Source of the DNA: Pigmentiphaga sp.
GTDB lineage: Bacteria > Pseudomonadota > Gammaproteobacteria > Burkholderiales > Burkholderiaceae_B
Direction of reading: 5' to 3'
Assembly: GCA_023228945.1 (NCBI GenBank)
Contig: JALOAI010000015.1
Location: 1-64,000 of the forward strand
DNA: 64,000 nucleotides
Position 1 is the first letter of the stretch. Each line of letters begins with the position of its first letter. Position numbers and translations under genes: made by a program. The notes beneath the pieces are model-generated. The model did no database searches. It worked only from the letters and a program-made list of their open reading frames with translations, and had not been told where the DNA came from. Shown here one piece after another: positions 7,911 through 16,633 of this stretch.

Positions 7911-8864
7911 ATGAGCAAAGCCTTTGCCTCGCAAGCCGACCTCGAAGACAAGGTCGTCTCGTTCGAGAAACTATCCGACAACGCCTATGCCTACACCGCC
8001 GAGGGCGATCCCAACACCGGCGTGATCATCGGCGACGAAGCCGTGATGGTGGTCGACACCCAGGCCACGCCCGTGATGGCGCAGGATGTCATCCGCCGCA
8101 TCCGGGAAGTCACCGACAAACCCATCAAGTACGTGCTGCTGTCGCATTACCACGCCGTGCGCGTGCTGGGCGCTTCGGCCTATCAGCCGCAGCAGATCAT
8201 CGCCAGCCGCGAAACCTACAACCTCATCTGTGAGCGCGGCGAGCAAGACAAAGCCAGCGAGATCGGCCGCTTCCCGCGCCTGTTCCGCAATGTCGAGTCA
8301 GTGCCCGACGGCCTCACCTGGCCCACGATCACCTTCGAGGGCCAGATGACGATCGATCTCGGCAACCTCGAAGTCGTGATCATCCATGCCGGCCGCGGCC
8401 ATACCAAGGCCGATACCATCGCCTGGCTGCCCGAGCAGAAGATCCTGTTCTCGGGCGACCTCGTCGAGTTCCAGGCCACGCCCTATGCCGGCGACGCCTA
8501 CTTCCGCGACTGGCCGCAAACGCTCGATCGGCTGATCGACATGGCCCCCGAGCAGCTCGTCCCCGGCCGCGGCCCCGCCCTGAAAAACGCGGAGGCCGTT
8601 CATCAGGCCATCGCCGGCACCCGCGGCTTCATCAACGATCTTTACGACCGGGTCAACCAAGGCGTGGCCGACGGCAAGGATCTCAAAACCATCTATCGCG
8701 AAACCTACGCCGCCATGCAGCCGCGCTACAAAGAGTGGGCGATCTTCGATCACTGCATGCCGTTCGACGTGACCCGCGCCTACGACGAAGCCCGGGGGAT
8801 CAAGGATCCCCAGATCTGGACTGCCGAGCGCGATCAGCAAATGTGGGAAACCCTCGAGGGCTGA
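7911..8864 (+). CDS. MBL-fold (metallo-beta-lactamase-like) hydrolase with altered metal site
   Basis: A 317-residue protein with the metallo-beta-lactamase fold: VIIGDEAVMVVDTQ early, the metal-ligand loop LLSHYHAVRVLG around residue 80, GRGHTKADTIAWLP, and LFSGDLVEF. The canonical HxHxDH is here HYHAVR, keeping both first histidines but replacing Asp and the third His. The later PGHG loop is PGRG (VPGRGPALK). The site-1 histidines, the GHTKAD His and the GD aspartate remain, so a binuclear centre looks unlikely. It precedes the flavoprotein hydroxylase by 107 bp, co-oriented, and probably serves the same aromatic pathway; its reaction is unknown. The start at 7911 has a good ribosome-binding site. 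Confidence 0.8.
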   Translation: MSKAFASQADLEDKVVSFEKLSDNAYAYTAEGDPNTGVIIGDEAVMVVDTQATPVMAQDVIRRIREVTDKPIKYVLLSHYHAVRVLGASAYQPQQIIASRETYNLICERGEQDKASEIGRFPRLFRNVESVPDGLTWPTITFEGQMTIDLGNLEVVIIHAGRGHTKADTIAWLPEQKILFSGDLVEFQATPYAGDAYFRDWPQTLDRLIDMAPEQLVPGRGPALKNAEAVHQAIAGTRGFINDLYDRVNQGVADGKDLKTIYRETYAAMQPRYKEWAIFDHCMPFDVTRAYDEARGIKDPQIWTAERDQQMWETLEG

Positions 8865-8971
8865 TCCCTTCCGTCGCCGGCCGGTCAGCATCCAGCCGAA
8901 CCGGTCGGCCCCTTCCCGGCGGATGCCATCCGCCCTTCCCGTGCGCAGCAAAGTGGGTTGCGGAGACTCGC

Positions 8972-10639
8972 GTGGAAAACATCGACTACCAGAAACTGGA
9001 ATTCCCTTACGTCCGGCCCCATGAGCTCGACGAATCTTCGGAACGGCGCCACCCCGTGGTGGTGGTGGGCGCCGGCCCGGTCGGGCTGAGCATGGCCCTC
9101 GATCTCGCCCGGCAGAACGTCCCGGTGCTGCTGCTCGACGACGACTTCCGCCTGTCCACCGGCTCGCGGGCAATCTGCTTCGCCAAGCGCACCCTCGATA
9201 TCTGGGACCGTCTTGGTGTGGGCCAGCGCATGATGGATAAAGGCGTGTCGTGGAACGTCGGCAAGATCTTCTTCCGCAGCGAACAGATCTGGCAGTTCGA
9301 TCTTCTACCCGAGCCCGGGCATCGCCGGCCCGCCTTCATCAATCTGCAGCAGTATTACGTCGAGGGCTACCTCCAGGAAGCCGCCGAACGCGAGCCCCTC
9401 ATCGAGTTGCGCTGGCGTCATCAGGTGGCCAACGTACGCGAAACCGATGACGGCGTCATCGTCACCGTACAAACGCCCGACGGCCTCTTCGATCTTCACA
9501 CTCGATACCTCATCGCTTGCGATGGCTCGCGCTCGCCGGTGCGCAAGATGCTGGGCGAAGAAAGCCACGGCCGCACCTTCCGCGACCGCTTTCTCATTGC
9601 CGACGTCAAAATGGAGGCCGATTTTCCGTCGGAACGCTGGTTCTGGTTCGATCCCCCCTTTCACCGCAACCAGTCGGTGCTTCTGCACCGCCAGCCCGAC
9701 AACGTCTGGCGCATCGACTTCCAGTTGGGCTGGGACGCCGACCCCGTGGAGGAAGTCAAGCCGGAGCGGGTGATGCCTCGGCTGCGCGCCTTGTTCGGCG
9801 ACGACGCCAAGTTCGAAATCGAATGGGTGAGCATTTATACCTTCTCTTGCCTGCGCATGGACAACTTCCGCCACGGCCGCATCCTGTTCGCCGGCGATGC
9901 CGCCCATGGGGTGTCGCCGTTTGGCGCGCGCGGCGCCAATAGCGGCGTGCAGGATGTCGAGAACCTGGCCTGGAAGCTTGCCTATGTGCTGGAAGGCAAG
10001 GCGCCCGACAGCCTGCTCGACACCTACGCCAGCGAGCGCGAGTACGCGGCCGACGAGAACATCCTGAACTCCACCCGGGCCACCGACTTCATCACGCCCA
10101 AAAGCGAGATCAGCCGGCTGTTCCGCAACACCGTGCTGAAGCTGGCCAAGCACCACGATTTCGCTCGCACCCTGGTCAATAGCGGCCGGCTGTCGGTGCC
10201 CGCCACGCTGCACGACTCTCCGTTGAACACGCCGGACGCCGATGCCTTCGAGGGCCGCATGGTGCCAGGCGCCGTGGCGCTCGACGCCCCCGTCCGCGGT
10301 GGCGAAGGCGACTGGCTGTTGGCTCATTTGGGCGACACCTTCACGGTGCTGCGCTTTCTCCGCCCCGGCGACGCCGTCCCTACCGCCACCGACCTCGGCT
10401 TCACCGCCGACATCCCGGTTCGCGTCATCGGTATTTATCCCGCCGCCGCCGAGCCGGCCCCCGGAGCCGTGGTCGACGCCGACGGCCTGGCGCACCAGCG
10501 CTACGACGCCCGCCCGGGCACCACCTATCTGCTGCGCCCCGACCAGCACGTCGCCGCACGCTGGCGCGACGCCACGCCCGAGCGCCTGCAGGCCGCCCTG
10601 GCCCGGGCGCTGGGCCGCATCGAGGAGACTGTCGCATGA
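8972..10639 (+). CDS. mhaA: FAD-dependent aromatic hydroxylase, 3-hydroxyphenylacetate 6-hydroxylase-like large component
   Basis: A 555-residue class A flavoprotein monooxygenase. An N-terminal extension precedes the FAD-binding GAGPVGLS at about residues 33-40; then come the LIACDGSRSPVRKMLG motif (DG fingerprint for FAD and NADPH) and GDAAHGVSPFGARGANSG near residue 308. The C-terminal thioredoxin-like domain seen in MhpA- and PcpB-type enzymes is present in reduced form. It overlaps the small DUF2783 gene and lies next to hmgA and fahA. Known Pseudomonas putida systems pair a large flavoprotein and a small coupling protein (MhaA/MhaB) to convert 3-hydroxyphenylacetate to homogentisate, which fits this context. 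The start is GTG 8972, with GGAG upstream. The hydroxylase class is firm; the substrate is inferred. Confidence 0.78.
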   Translation: MENIDYQKLEFPYVRPHELDESSERRHPVVVVGAGPVGLSMALDLARQNVPVLLLDDDFRLSTGSRAICFAKRTLDIWDRLGVGQRMMDKGVSWNVGKIFFRSEQIWQFDLLPEPGHRRPAFINLQQYYVEGYLQEAAEREPLIELRWRHQVANVRETDDGVIVTVQTPDGLFDLHTRYLIACDGSRSPVRKMLGEESHGRTFRDRFLIADVKMEADFPSERWFWFDPPFHRNQSVLLHRQPDNVWRIDFQLGWDADPVEEVKPERVMPRLRALFGDDAKFEIEWVSIYTFSCLRMDNFRHGRILFAGDAAHGVSPFGARGANSGVQDVENLAWKLAYVLEGKAPDSLLDTYASEREYAADENILNSTRATDFITPKSEISRLFRNTVLKLAKHHDFARTLVNSGRLSVPATLHDSPLNTPDADAFEGRMVPGAVALDAPVRGGEGDWLLAHLGDTFTVLRFLRPGDAVPTATDLGFTADIPVRVIGIYPAAAEPAPGAVVDADGLAHQRYDARPGTTYLLRPDQHVAARWRDATPERLQAALARALGRIEETVA

Positions 10640-10845
10640 GCCAGTTGAACACCGCCGCCAACCTGAGCGGGCCCGACGCCTTCTACGAAGCCCTGATCGA
10701 CGCCCATCGCGACCTCTCGCTGGAACAAAGCCACGAGCTCAACGCCGCCCTGATCCTGTTGCTGAGCAACCATATCGGCGACATGGCCCTTCTGCGCGAT
10801 GCCCTGCAGCGGGCGCGCCACGTCGCTCTCGACGCCGTCGACTGA
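10636..10845 (+). CDS. mhaB: DUF2783 small protein, probable coupling component of the flavin hydroxylase
   Basis: A 69-residue acidic helical protein (DAFYEALIDAHRDLSLEQSHELNAALILLLSNHIG in two helices) that overlaps the end of the flavoprotein gene by the ATGA motif, so translation is coupled. The DUF2783 pattern and the context resemble the small coupling protein described beside the 3-hydroxyphenylacetate hydroxylase flavoprotein. It has no cofactor motif, membrane segment or signal peptide. The assignment as MhaB-like is by size, overlap and neighbours and should be taken as likely rather than proven. Confidence 0.7.
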   Translation: MSQLNTAANLSGPDAFYEALIDAHRDLSLEQSHELNAALILLLSNHIGDMALLRDALQRARHVALDAVD

Positions 10846-10901
10846 ACCATCGCCGGAGCCGCACGCCGGTCTGCCCCACAGACCCGGCGCGCGGCCGGTG
10901 C

Positions 10902-11816
10902 TCAGGGTGCGGCGCGATCGGCGAAAGTGTCGATGATTTGCTGGCGCAGCCACTGATGGCCGGCGTCGCGATGTAGCCGGCGAGTCCAGAACACATGGGT
11001 TTGCAACCAGGGAATCCGGATCGGCGGCGCTATCGTCGCCAGGCCGAAACGGGGCGCCACCACCTCGGCGAGCTTGCGCGGCACGGTGGCCAGCAGTGCG
11101 TTATCGGCCACGATGTAAGGCAGCGCACCGAAGTGCGGCACGCTGAAATGCCGGCTCAGATTAACACCGGCGCGCCGCAGGGCTTCGTTGATCTGGCCAT
11201 AGGGCGCCGCCTGGGTAACGATGACGTGCTCCGCCGCCAGGAAGGCCTCGCGTGACATCTCCCGGCCCACCAGCGGGTGGTCGTGCCGCAACAGGGTCAG
11301 GTACCCCTGGCGGAACAACAGGCGCTGGAAGAATCCCGCGCCCAGATCTTCGAACACCCCCACCGCGATGTCCACCCGCCCCGCTTCCATGGCCCGCCGC
11401 AGATCGGCCCCTGTCGTGCGCACGACATCGATCCGCACCCCCGGCGCCTGGCGGGCACACAGCGCCACGAGTTCGGGCATGAAGTGGATTTCGCCCACAT
11501 CCGACAAGGCAAGGGTGAAGCGCCGGCGGCTGGTGGCCGGGTCGAAGGCGTCGCGCACCTCCAGCATGCTGGACAGCAAGGCCAGCGCCTCGGCCACTGG
11601 CTCGGCGAGGCGTTCGGCCAGCGGCGTGGGCTGCATGCCCGTCGCCGTGCGCACGAAAAGCTCATCGTCAAACGCGGTACGCAGGCGGCGCAAGGCGTGG
11701 CTCACCGCCGGCTGCGAAAGATCCATCCGCCGGGCCACCGCCGACAAGTTGCGTTCTTCCAGCAGGTGCTGGAAGACGATCAGGAGATTCAAATCGAGCC
11801 CGCGCAGATCGGCCAT
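10902..11816 (-). CDS. LysR-family transcriptional regulator of the homogentisate block
   Basis: A 304-residue LysR regulator. The N-terminal winged HTH reads LDLNLLIVFQHLLEERNLSAVARRMDLSQPAVSHALRRLR, the NodD/LeuO-like branch; the effector-binding domain follows (FTLALSDVGEIHFMPELVALC). It is divergent from hmgA-fahA and convergent with the flavoprotein genes. A 21-bp inverted repeat lies between it and hmgA. ATG 11816 (MADLRGLD) was chosen over an in-frame TTG at 11828. It probably responds to homogentisate or a precursor and controls hmgA-fahA; the effector is inference. Confidence 0.9.
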   Translation of the reverse strand: MADLRGLDLNLLIVFQHLLEERNLSAVARRMDLSQPAVSHALRRLRTAFDDELFVRTATGMQPTPLAERLAEPVAEALALLSSMLEVRDAFDPATSRRRFTLALSDVGEIHFMPELVALCARQAPGVRIDVVRTTGADLRRAMEAGRVDIAVGVFEDLGAGFFQRLLFRQGYLTLLRHDHPLVGREMSREAFLAAEHVIVTQAAPYGQINEALRRAGVNLSRHFSVPHFGALPYIVADNALLATVPRKLAEVVAPRFGLATIAPPIRIPWLQTHVFWTRRLHRDAGHQWLRQQIIDTFADRAAP

Positions 11817-11845
11817 GGATGACGACAAGCATTATTCATAATATT

Positions 11846-11866
11846 TATAGGCACCATTTACCTATA
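11846..11866. promoter_or_regulatory. Inverted repeat, candidate LysR operator upstream of hmgA
   Basis: TATAGG and CCTATA form perfect 6-bp arms around a 9-bp AT-rich spacer, in the divergent region between the LysR gene and hmgA. Size and placement fit a LysR-type binding site. A second palindrome, ATTAT-TC-ATAAT, lies just beside it (about 11831-11842), towards the LysR gene. Confidence 0.5.
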
Positions 11867-11997
11867 CACCTCGCGATCTTACCCGGTTTCGGCCAGAATA
11901 CCCTGTGCCATGGCGCCAGCCCCTGCGCGCCCATTTTGATTCGATTGAAGCACCGCGCGCCCACGCCGGCGCCCACCCTCCTCTCGGGAGACCGACC

Positions 11998-13296
11998 ATG
12001 ACCCTCGCCTACCTCTCCGGCTTCGGCAACAGCCACGCCACCGAGGCGCTGCCCGGCGCCCTGCCCATCGGCCGCAATTCGCCGCAAAAGTGTGCCTACG
12101 GCTTGTATGCCGAACAAATTTCCGGCACGGCCTTCACCGCCCCCCGCGCGGTGAACCGCCGCTCCTGGACCTACCGCATACGCCCGGGCGTGGCCCACTT
12201 GCCCTTTGCGCCCTACGAGGGCGCGCAAGGCTGGCAAAGCCACTTCGGCAGCCAGCCCTTCACGCCCAACCAGCTGCGCTGGAGCCCGCCGCCCTTCCCC
12301 GACGCGCCCACCGACTTCGTCGATGGCATGGTCACATGGGCCGGCAATGGCGGCCCGGAAGCCTTCAACGGCGTCGGCATCCACCTGTACACGGCCACGC
12401 AGTCCATGCACGAGCGTTTTTTCTATAACGCCGACGGCGAACTCCTGATCGTGCCGCAGGAGGGCCGCCTGCGCCTGGAAACCGAAATGGGCATCCTCGA
12501 GATCGAACCCCTCGAGATCGCCGTCGTGCCGCGCGGCATCCGCTTCCGGGTCATCCTGCCCGACGGCCGCGCCCGCGGCTACGTGCTCGAAAACTTCGGT
12601 GCCGTACTGCGCCTGCCCGAACTGGGCCCCATCGGCTCCAACGGCCTGGCCAACGCCCGCGACTTCCTCGCCCCGGTGGCCCGCTATGAAGATGTCGAAG
12701 GCGACTTCGAACTGATCGGCAAATTCACCGGCGGCTTCTGGACGGCGCGCATCGATCATTCGCCGCTCGACGTCGTGGCCTGGCATGGCACGCACTACCC
12801 CTACAAGTACGACCTCCGCCATTTCAACGTGATCGGTTCGATCAGCTTCGATCACCCCGATCCCTGCATTTTCTCGGTGCTGACCTCGCCCACCGACACC
12901 GCCGGCGTGGGCAACATGGACTTCGCCATCTTCCCGCCGCGCATCCTCACCATGCAGGACACCTTCCGGCCGCCCTGGTACCATCGCAACATCGCCAGCG
13001 AGTTCATGGGCCTGATCCATGGCATCTACGACGCCAAGGCCGAAGGCTTCCTGCCCGGCGGCGCCAGCCTGCACAACTGCATGACCGGCCACGGCCCGGA
13101 TGCCAACACCTTCGAAAAGGCCAGCAACGCCGACACCAGCAAGCCCGATTATCTGCGCGACACCATGGCCTTCATGTTCGAAACGCGCGGCATCATCCGG
13201 CCCACGGCGCAAGCGCTGCAATCCCCGCTGCTACAGAAGGATTACTATCAATGCTGGCAAGGGCTGCCCAAGCATTTCAACCCTAATCAACCCTAA
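11998..13296 (+). CDS. hmgA: Homogentisate 1,2-dioxygenase
   Basis: HmgA opens the ring of homogentisate to 4-maleylacetoacetate using non-haem Fe(II). The 432-residue length is typical. The N-terminal YLSGFGNSHATEALPGALP and the NSPQKCAYGLYAEQISGTAFT motif are diagnostic. The iron ligands known from the human enzyme (His335, Glu341, His371) are matched by YHRNIASEF (His, then Glu six residues later) and the His of MTGHG thirty residues after the Glu. ATG 11998 follows a GGGAGACCGACC leader. fahA follows after 12 bp, forming a two-gene unit ended by the terminator at 14679. No maleylacetoacetate isomerase is visible in the window. Confidence 0.96.
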   Translation: MTLAYLSGFGNSHATEALPGALPIGRNSPQKCAYGLYAEQISGTAFTAPRAVNRRSWTYRIRPGVAHLPFAPYEGAQGWQSHFGSQPFTPNQLRWSPPPFPDAPTDFVDGMVTWAGNGGPEAFNGVGIHLYTATQSMHERFFYNADGELLIVPQEGRLRLETEMGILEIEPLEIAVVPRGIRFRVILPDGRARGYVLENFGAVLRLPELGPIGSNGLANARDFLAPVARYEDVEGDFELIGKFTGGFWTARIDHSPLDVVAWHGTHYPYKYDLRHFNVIGSISFDHPDPCIFSVLTSPTDTAGVGNMDFAIFPPRILTMQDTFRPPWYHRNIASEFMGLIHGIYDAKAEGFLPGGASLHNCMTGHGPDANTFEKASNADTSKPDYLRDTMAFMFETRGIIRPTAQALQSPLLQKDYYQCWQGLPKHFNPNQP

Positions 13297-13308
13297 CTTT
13301 TCGCTGCC

Positions 13309-14625
13309 ATGTCGAACCTTAACGAAACACACGACCCCAAGCTCACCAGTTGGGTGACGTCGGCCAACGAACCCGGCACCGACTTCCCCATCCAGAACCT
13401 GCCGTTCGGCGTGTTTCGCCGCCGTGGCGCCACCGCGGGCTTCCGCATCGGGGTCGCCATCGGCGACCAGATCCTCGACCTGCGCGAGCTGCAGGCGGCC
13501 AAGCTGCTCGACGGCGGCGCCCAGATCGGGCTCGATGCCTGCACCGGCTCGGTGCTCAACGACCTCATGGCCAACGGCCGCGATATCTGGTCGGCCCTGC
13601 GGCTGGGCCTGTCGCGCGCCCTGCGTTCGGGCTCGCCGCTGCAGGCCAAGCTCGAACCCATGCTGGTGCCGCAGGCCGAAGCCGAGTACGCCATGCCCGC
13701 GCGCATCGGCGACTACACCGACTTCTACGCCTCGATCCACCACGCCACCACGGTGGGCAAGCTCTTCCGTCCCGACAACCCCCTGATGCCCAACTACAAG
13801 TGGGTGCCCATCGGCTATCACGGCCGGGCCTCCAGCATCGGCGTCAGCGGCGACGACTTCCCCCGGCCCAGCGGTCAGTTGATGCCCAAGGGCGCCACCG
13901 AGCCGGTGTTCGGCCCGTGCCAGCGGCTCGACTACGAGCTGGAAATCGGCATCTTCATGGGCAACGGCAACGCCCAGGGCACCCGCATCAAGCTCGACGA
14001 CGCCGAAGACCGCGTCTTCGGGCTCTGCCTGCTCAACGACTGGTCGGCGCGCGATATCCAGGCCTGGGAATACCAGCCCCTCGGCCCCTTCCTGGCCAAG
14101 AACTTCGCCAGCACGATCTCGCCCTGGATCGTCACCCTGGAAGCGCTGGAGCCCTATCGCACGGCCTGGGAACGCCCGGCCGGCGATCCCCAGCCCCTGG
14201 CCTACCTGGTCTCCGCGCAGAACCGCGCCGAAGGCGCCTTCGACATCCAGCTCCAGGCCCAGCTCACCACCGAGAAGTCGCGCGCCGCCGGCACCGAGCC
14301 GGCCCAGCTGTCGCAATCCAGCTTCCGGCATTCGTACTGGAACATCGCGCAAATGGTGGCCCACCACACGGTCAACGGCTGCAATCTGCAAGCCGGCGAC
14401 CTCCTCGGCACCGGCACGCAGTCCGGCCCCACCGAAAGCGAAGCCGGCTCCCTGCTCGAGCTCTCCGCCGGCGGCCAGAAGCCGCTGAACCTGCCCTGGG
14501 GCGAGCAGCGCACCTTCCTGGAAGACGGCGACGAAGTCATCATGCGCGCCTGGTGCGAAAAAGACGGCCTGCCCCGCATCGGCTTCGGCAGCGTCAGCGC
14601 CACGGTGCTGCCCGCGATCGACTGA
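13309..14625 (+). CDS. fahA: Fumarylacetoacetase
   Basis: The 438-residue enzyme hydrolyses fumarylacetoacetate to fumarate and acetoacetate, the last step of homogentisate breakdown. The N-terminal SH3-like domain is followed by the FAH catalytic domain. Conserved segments are GDYTDFYASIHHATTVGKLFR (metal-binding Asp and catalytic His), YHGRASSIGVSGDDFPRP, the metal-binding ELEIGIFMG, LNDWSARDIQAWEYQPLGPF and LLGTGTQSGPT. It is 12 bp downstream of hmgA and co-transcribed with it. Its length and the conserved catalytic residues distinguish it from the shorter FAH-family hydrolase at 44339, which has a different role. Confidence 0.95.
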   Translation: MSNLNETHDPKLTSWVTSANEPGTDFPIQNLPFGVFRRRGATAGFRIGVAIGDQILDLRELQAAKLLDGGAQIGLDACTGSVLNDLMANGRDIWSALRLGLSRALRSGSPLQAKLEPMLVPQAEAEYAMPARIGDYTDFYASIHHATTVGKLFRPDNPLMPNYKWVPIGYHGRASSIGVSGDDFPRPSGQLMPKGATEPVFGPCQRLDYELEIGIFMGNGNAQGTRIKLDDAEDRVFGLCLLNDWSARDIQAWEYQPLGPFLAKNFASTISPWIVTLEALEPYRTAWERPAGDPQPLAYLVSAQNRAEGAFDIQLQAQLTTEKSRAAGTEPAQLSQSSFRHSYWNIAQMVAHHTVNGCNLQAGDLLGTGTQSGPTESEAGSLLELSAGGQKPLNLPWGEQRTFLEDGDEVIMRAWCEKDGLPRIGFGSVSATVLPAID

Positions 14626-14678
14626 TCGCGGCCTTGCTCCAAGGGCCGGCCGGCTTCCGCTTGGCCCGGCATCGACCC

Positions 14679-14724
14679 ACACCCCGACGGCCGGATCCCA
14701 GGCCCTGCCGTCGGGGTGTTTTCC
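14679..14724 (+). terminator. Rho-independent terminator after fahA
   Basis: A 13-bp perfect stem (ACACCCCGACGGC at 14679-14691 with GCCGTCGGGGTGT at 14707-14719) and a 15-nt loop, followed by a short T run. It lies 54 bp after the fahA stop and before the convergent EamA gene. Confidence 0.85.
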
Positions 14725-14747
14725 ATGGCGGAGACGCCGCATGCGGC

Positions 14748-15590
14748 TCAAGGGATCATCACCCCGATCGCCAGCAAGGTCAGCGCCAGCCCCAGCCAGT
14801 TCAGACGGCTCAGCGGCTCCCGGAACACCAGGGCCCCGACCAGGGCTCCCGCGCCCACCACGCCGATGTTCATCGCCGAAAACACCAGGGCCGGGTTCTG
14901 CGGAAACTGCTGGTGGGCACGGATGTAGAACAGAATGTTGCCGAAGTTGAGCAGGCCCAGCAACAGGCCGGCCGCCAGATGCCGCCGCCCCCAGATCGTG
15001 CGGCGCACCAGCAGCCCGATCCACATGGCAAGCCCGGCCAGGGCGAACGAAGCCGCCAGCCCGGCCGGGAAGGCGGTCCCGGCCTTGGCCATCTGCTTGA
15101 ACAGAATATCGATCACGCCATAGCCCAACCATACGGCCAGGGGCCACAGCCACGTCGTGGCGCTCGCCACCGGTCCCGCCTCGGCCGGCCGTCGCAGCAG
15201 ACAGAACAAGGCGCCGAACGCCAGGAGGATGCCGCCCATCGTCTCCAGCGCGGGCTCCTGGCCGAACAGAAAAAAAGCCGCCAGCAGGGGGATGAACAGC
15301 GACAGCCGTTGCGCGGCGTCGCTGCGCACGATGCCCGCGTGCCGTACCGAAGCCGCCATCGCCAGGAAGACCGACGGCAAGAGCAAGCCGAGTGCCAACA
15401 ATACGAACCAGGGCGTGGCCGGCTGCAGCAGCAAAGCGGTGTCCGGCCGCAACAGCACCAGGGTGAGCCCCAGGGCCACGACATAGTTCATGGCAATGGC
15501 CTGGGCCGGGTTCAGGTCGTAGCGCCGGAACATTTTGAGCAGCACCGAGACGGCCACGCTGCAAACAATGCTGGCGATCAGGTAGAACAT
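14748..15590 (-). CDS. EamA/DMT-family membrane transporter
   Basis: A 280-residue integral membrane protein with about ten hydrophobic helices in two homologous halves, the drug/metabolite transporter (EamA) layout. It starts MFYLIASIVCSVAVSVLLKMF, and a second-half repeat includes NPALVFSAMNIGVVGAGALVG and FREPLSRLNWLGLALTLLAIG, the usual EamA end. The start codon lies inside the 3' end of bioB (13-bp overlap, different frame), so the two are co-translated. The substrate is unknown; coupling to bioB could suggest a biotin-related or unrelated metabolite exporter, but nothing in the sequence decides this. Confidence 0.85.
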   Translation of the reverse strand: MFYLIASIVCSVAVSVLLKMFRRYDLNPAQAIAMNYVVALGLTLVLLRPDTALLLQPATPWFVLLALGLLLPSVFLAMAASVRHAGIVRSDAAQRLSLFIPLLAAFFLFGQEPALETMGGILLAFGALFCLLRRPAEAGPVASATTWLWPLAVWLGYGVIDILFKQMAKAGTAFPAGLAASFALAGLAMWIGLLVRRTIWGRRHLAAGLLLGLLNFGNILFYIRAHQQFPQNPALVFSAMNIGVVGAGALVGALVFREPLSRLNWLGLALTLLAIGVMIP

Positions 15591-16633
15591 ACCGTCGCTC
15601 CGGGCAAGCGCGAAGCCGAGGGCGCCAGATGAGGGTCGCCCTCGCTCGCACGCAAGCCCAAGGCGGCAAATAGCGCCCGGTCGGCCTCCAGTTGCGGATT
15701 GCCGCGGGTCAGCAGGGTGTCGCCATAGAACACCGAATTGGCCCCGGCATAGAAGCAGAGCGCCTGGATCGCATCGTCCATCCCTTCGCGCCCGGCCGAT
15801 AAGCGGATCACCGCGCCCGGCATCGCGATCCGCGCCACGGCGACGGTACGCACGATTTCCAGGGGTTCCAGCGGCGCGGCGGCTGCCAGGGGTGTTCCAG
15901 GCACCGCGATCAGATGGTTGATCGGCACCGAGTCGGGATAAGGCTCGAGATTGGCCAGCTCGGCAATCAGGCCCGCGCGATCGCGACGGCTTTCGCCCAT
16001 GCCGATGATCCCGCCGCAGCACACCTTGATGCCGGCTTCCCTTACCCGGGCCAGGGTTTCCAGGCGATCCTGGTAGGTCCGGGTCGTGATCACCCGACCG
16101 TAGTACTCGGGGGAAGTGTCGAGGTTGTGGTTGTAGTAATCCAGCCCCGCCTCGCGCAATTGTTCCGCCTGGCCATCACGCAGCATCCCCAGGGTTACGC
16201 AGGTTTCCAGGCCCAGGGCTTTCACTGCCCGCACCATGTCGGCGACCAACGCCAATTGCCACGGCTTCGGGCCGCGCCACGCCGCGCCCAGGCAGAAGCG
16301 GCTCGCGCCCATCGCCTTGGCGGCCCGGGCCGCTTGCAGCACCGTCTCCCGCGGCAGGAGGGCTTCGCCCGCCAGCCCGGTATCGAAGCGCGCCGACTGC
16401 GGACAATAGCCGCAGTCTTCAGGACAGCCGCCGGTCTTGATCGAGAGCAGACTGGAGAGCTGCACCGCGTTGGGCAAGAAATGCGTCCGGTGGGCCTCTC
16501 GGGCCTGGTCCAGCAGGTCGAAGAGCGGCAGCTCATACAGAGCGAGGATGTCGTCGGCCTGCCGACGCCCCGGCTCGCCGGTCGTGCCGGCTGCCTCACG
16601 GCGGGCCAAGACCGGGTCCTGTCGCTTGGACAT
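15578..16633 (-). CDS. bioB: Biotin synthase
   Basis: A radical-SAM enzyme that inserts sulfur into dethiobiotin. The 351-residue protein has the CxxxCxxC cluster motif as GGCPEDCGYCPQSARF near residue 60, GASRFCLGAAWRGP, YYNHNLDTSPEYY, the [2Fe-2S]-linked ICCGGIIG-type segment (VCCGGIIGMGES), NHLIAVPGTPL and the Arg-bearing IRLSAGREGM. All four [2Fe-2S] ligands seem present. ATG 16633 follows a GGAGC ribosome-binding site. Other bio genes are not nearby, as in several Betaproteobacteria. The downstream overlap with the EamA gene implies one mRNA. Confidence 0.96.
   Translation of the reverse strand: MSKRQDPVLARREAAGTTGEPGRRQADDILALYELPLFDLLDQAREAHRTHFLPNAVQLSSLLSIKTGGCPEDCGYCPQSARFDTGLAGEALLPRETVLQAARAAKAMGASRFCLGAAWRGPKPWQLALVADMVRAVKALGLETCVTLGMLRDGQAEQLREAGLDYYNHNLDTSPEYYGRVITTRTYQDRLETLARVREAGIKVCCGGIIGMGESRRDRAGLIAELANLEPYPDSVPINHLIAVPGTPLAAAAPLEPLEIVRTVAVARIAMPGAVIRLSAGREGMDDAIQALCFYAGANSVFYGDTLLTRGNPQLEADRALFAALGLRASEGDPHLAPSASRLPGATVCST

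Noticed and set aside
13231..15669. An 812-codon minus-strand frame opposite fahA and across the terminator
   Set aside because: It has no recognisable domain, contradicts the fahA frame, and reads in the wrong frame through the EamA gene.
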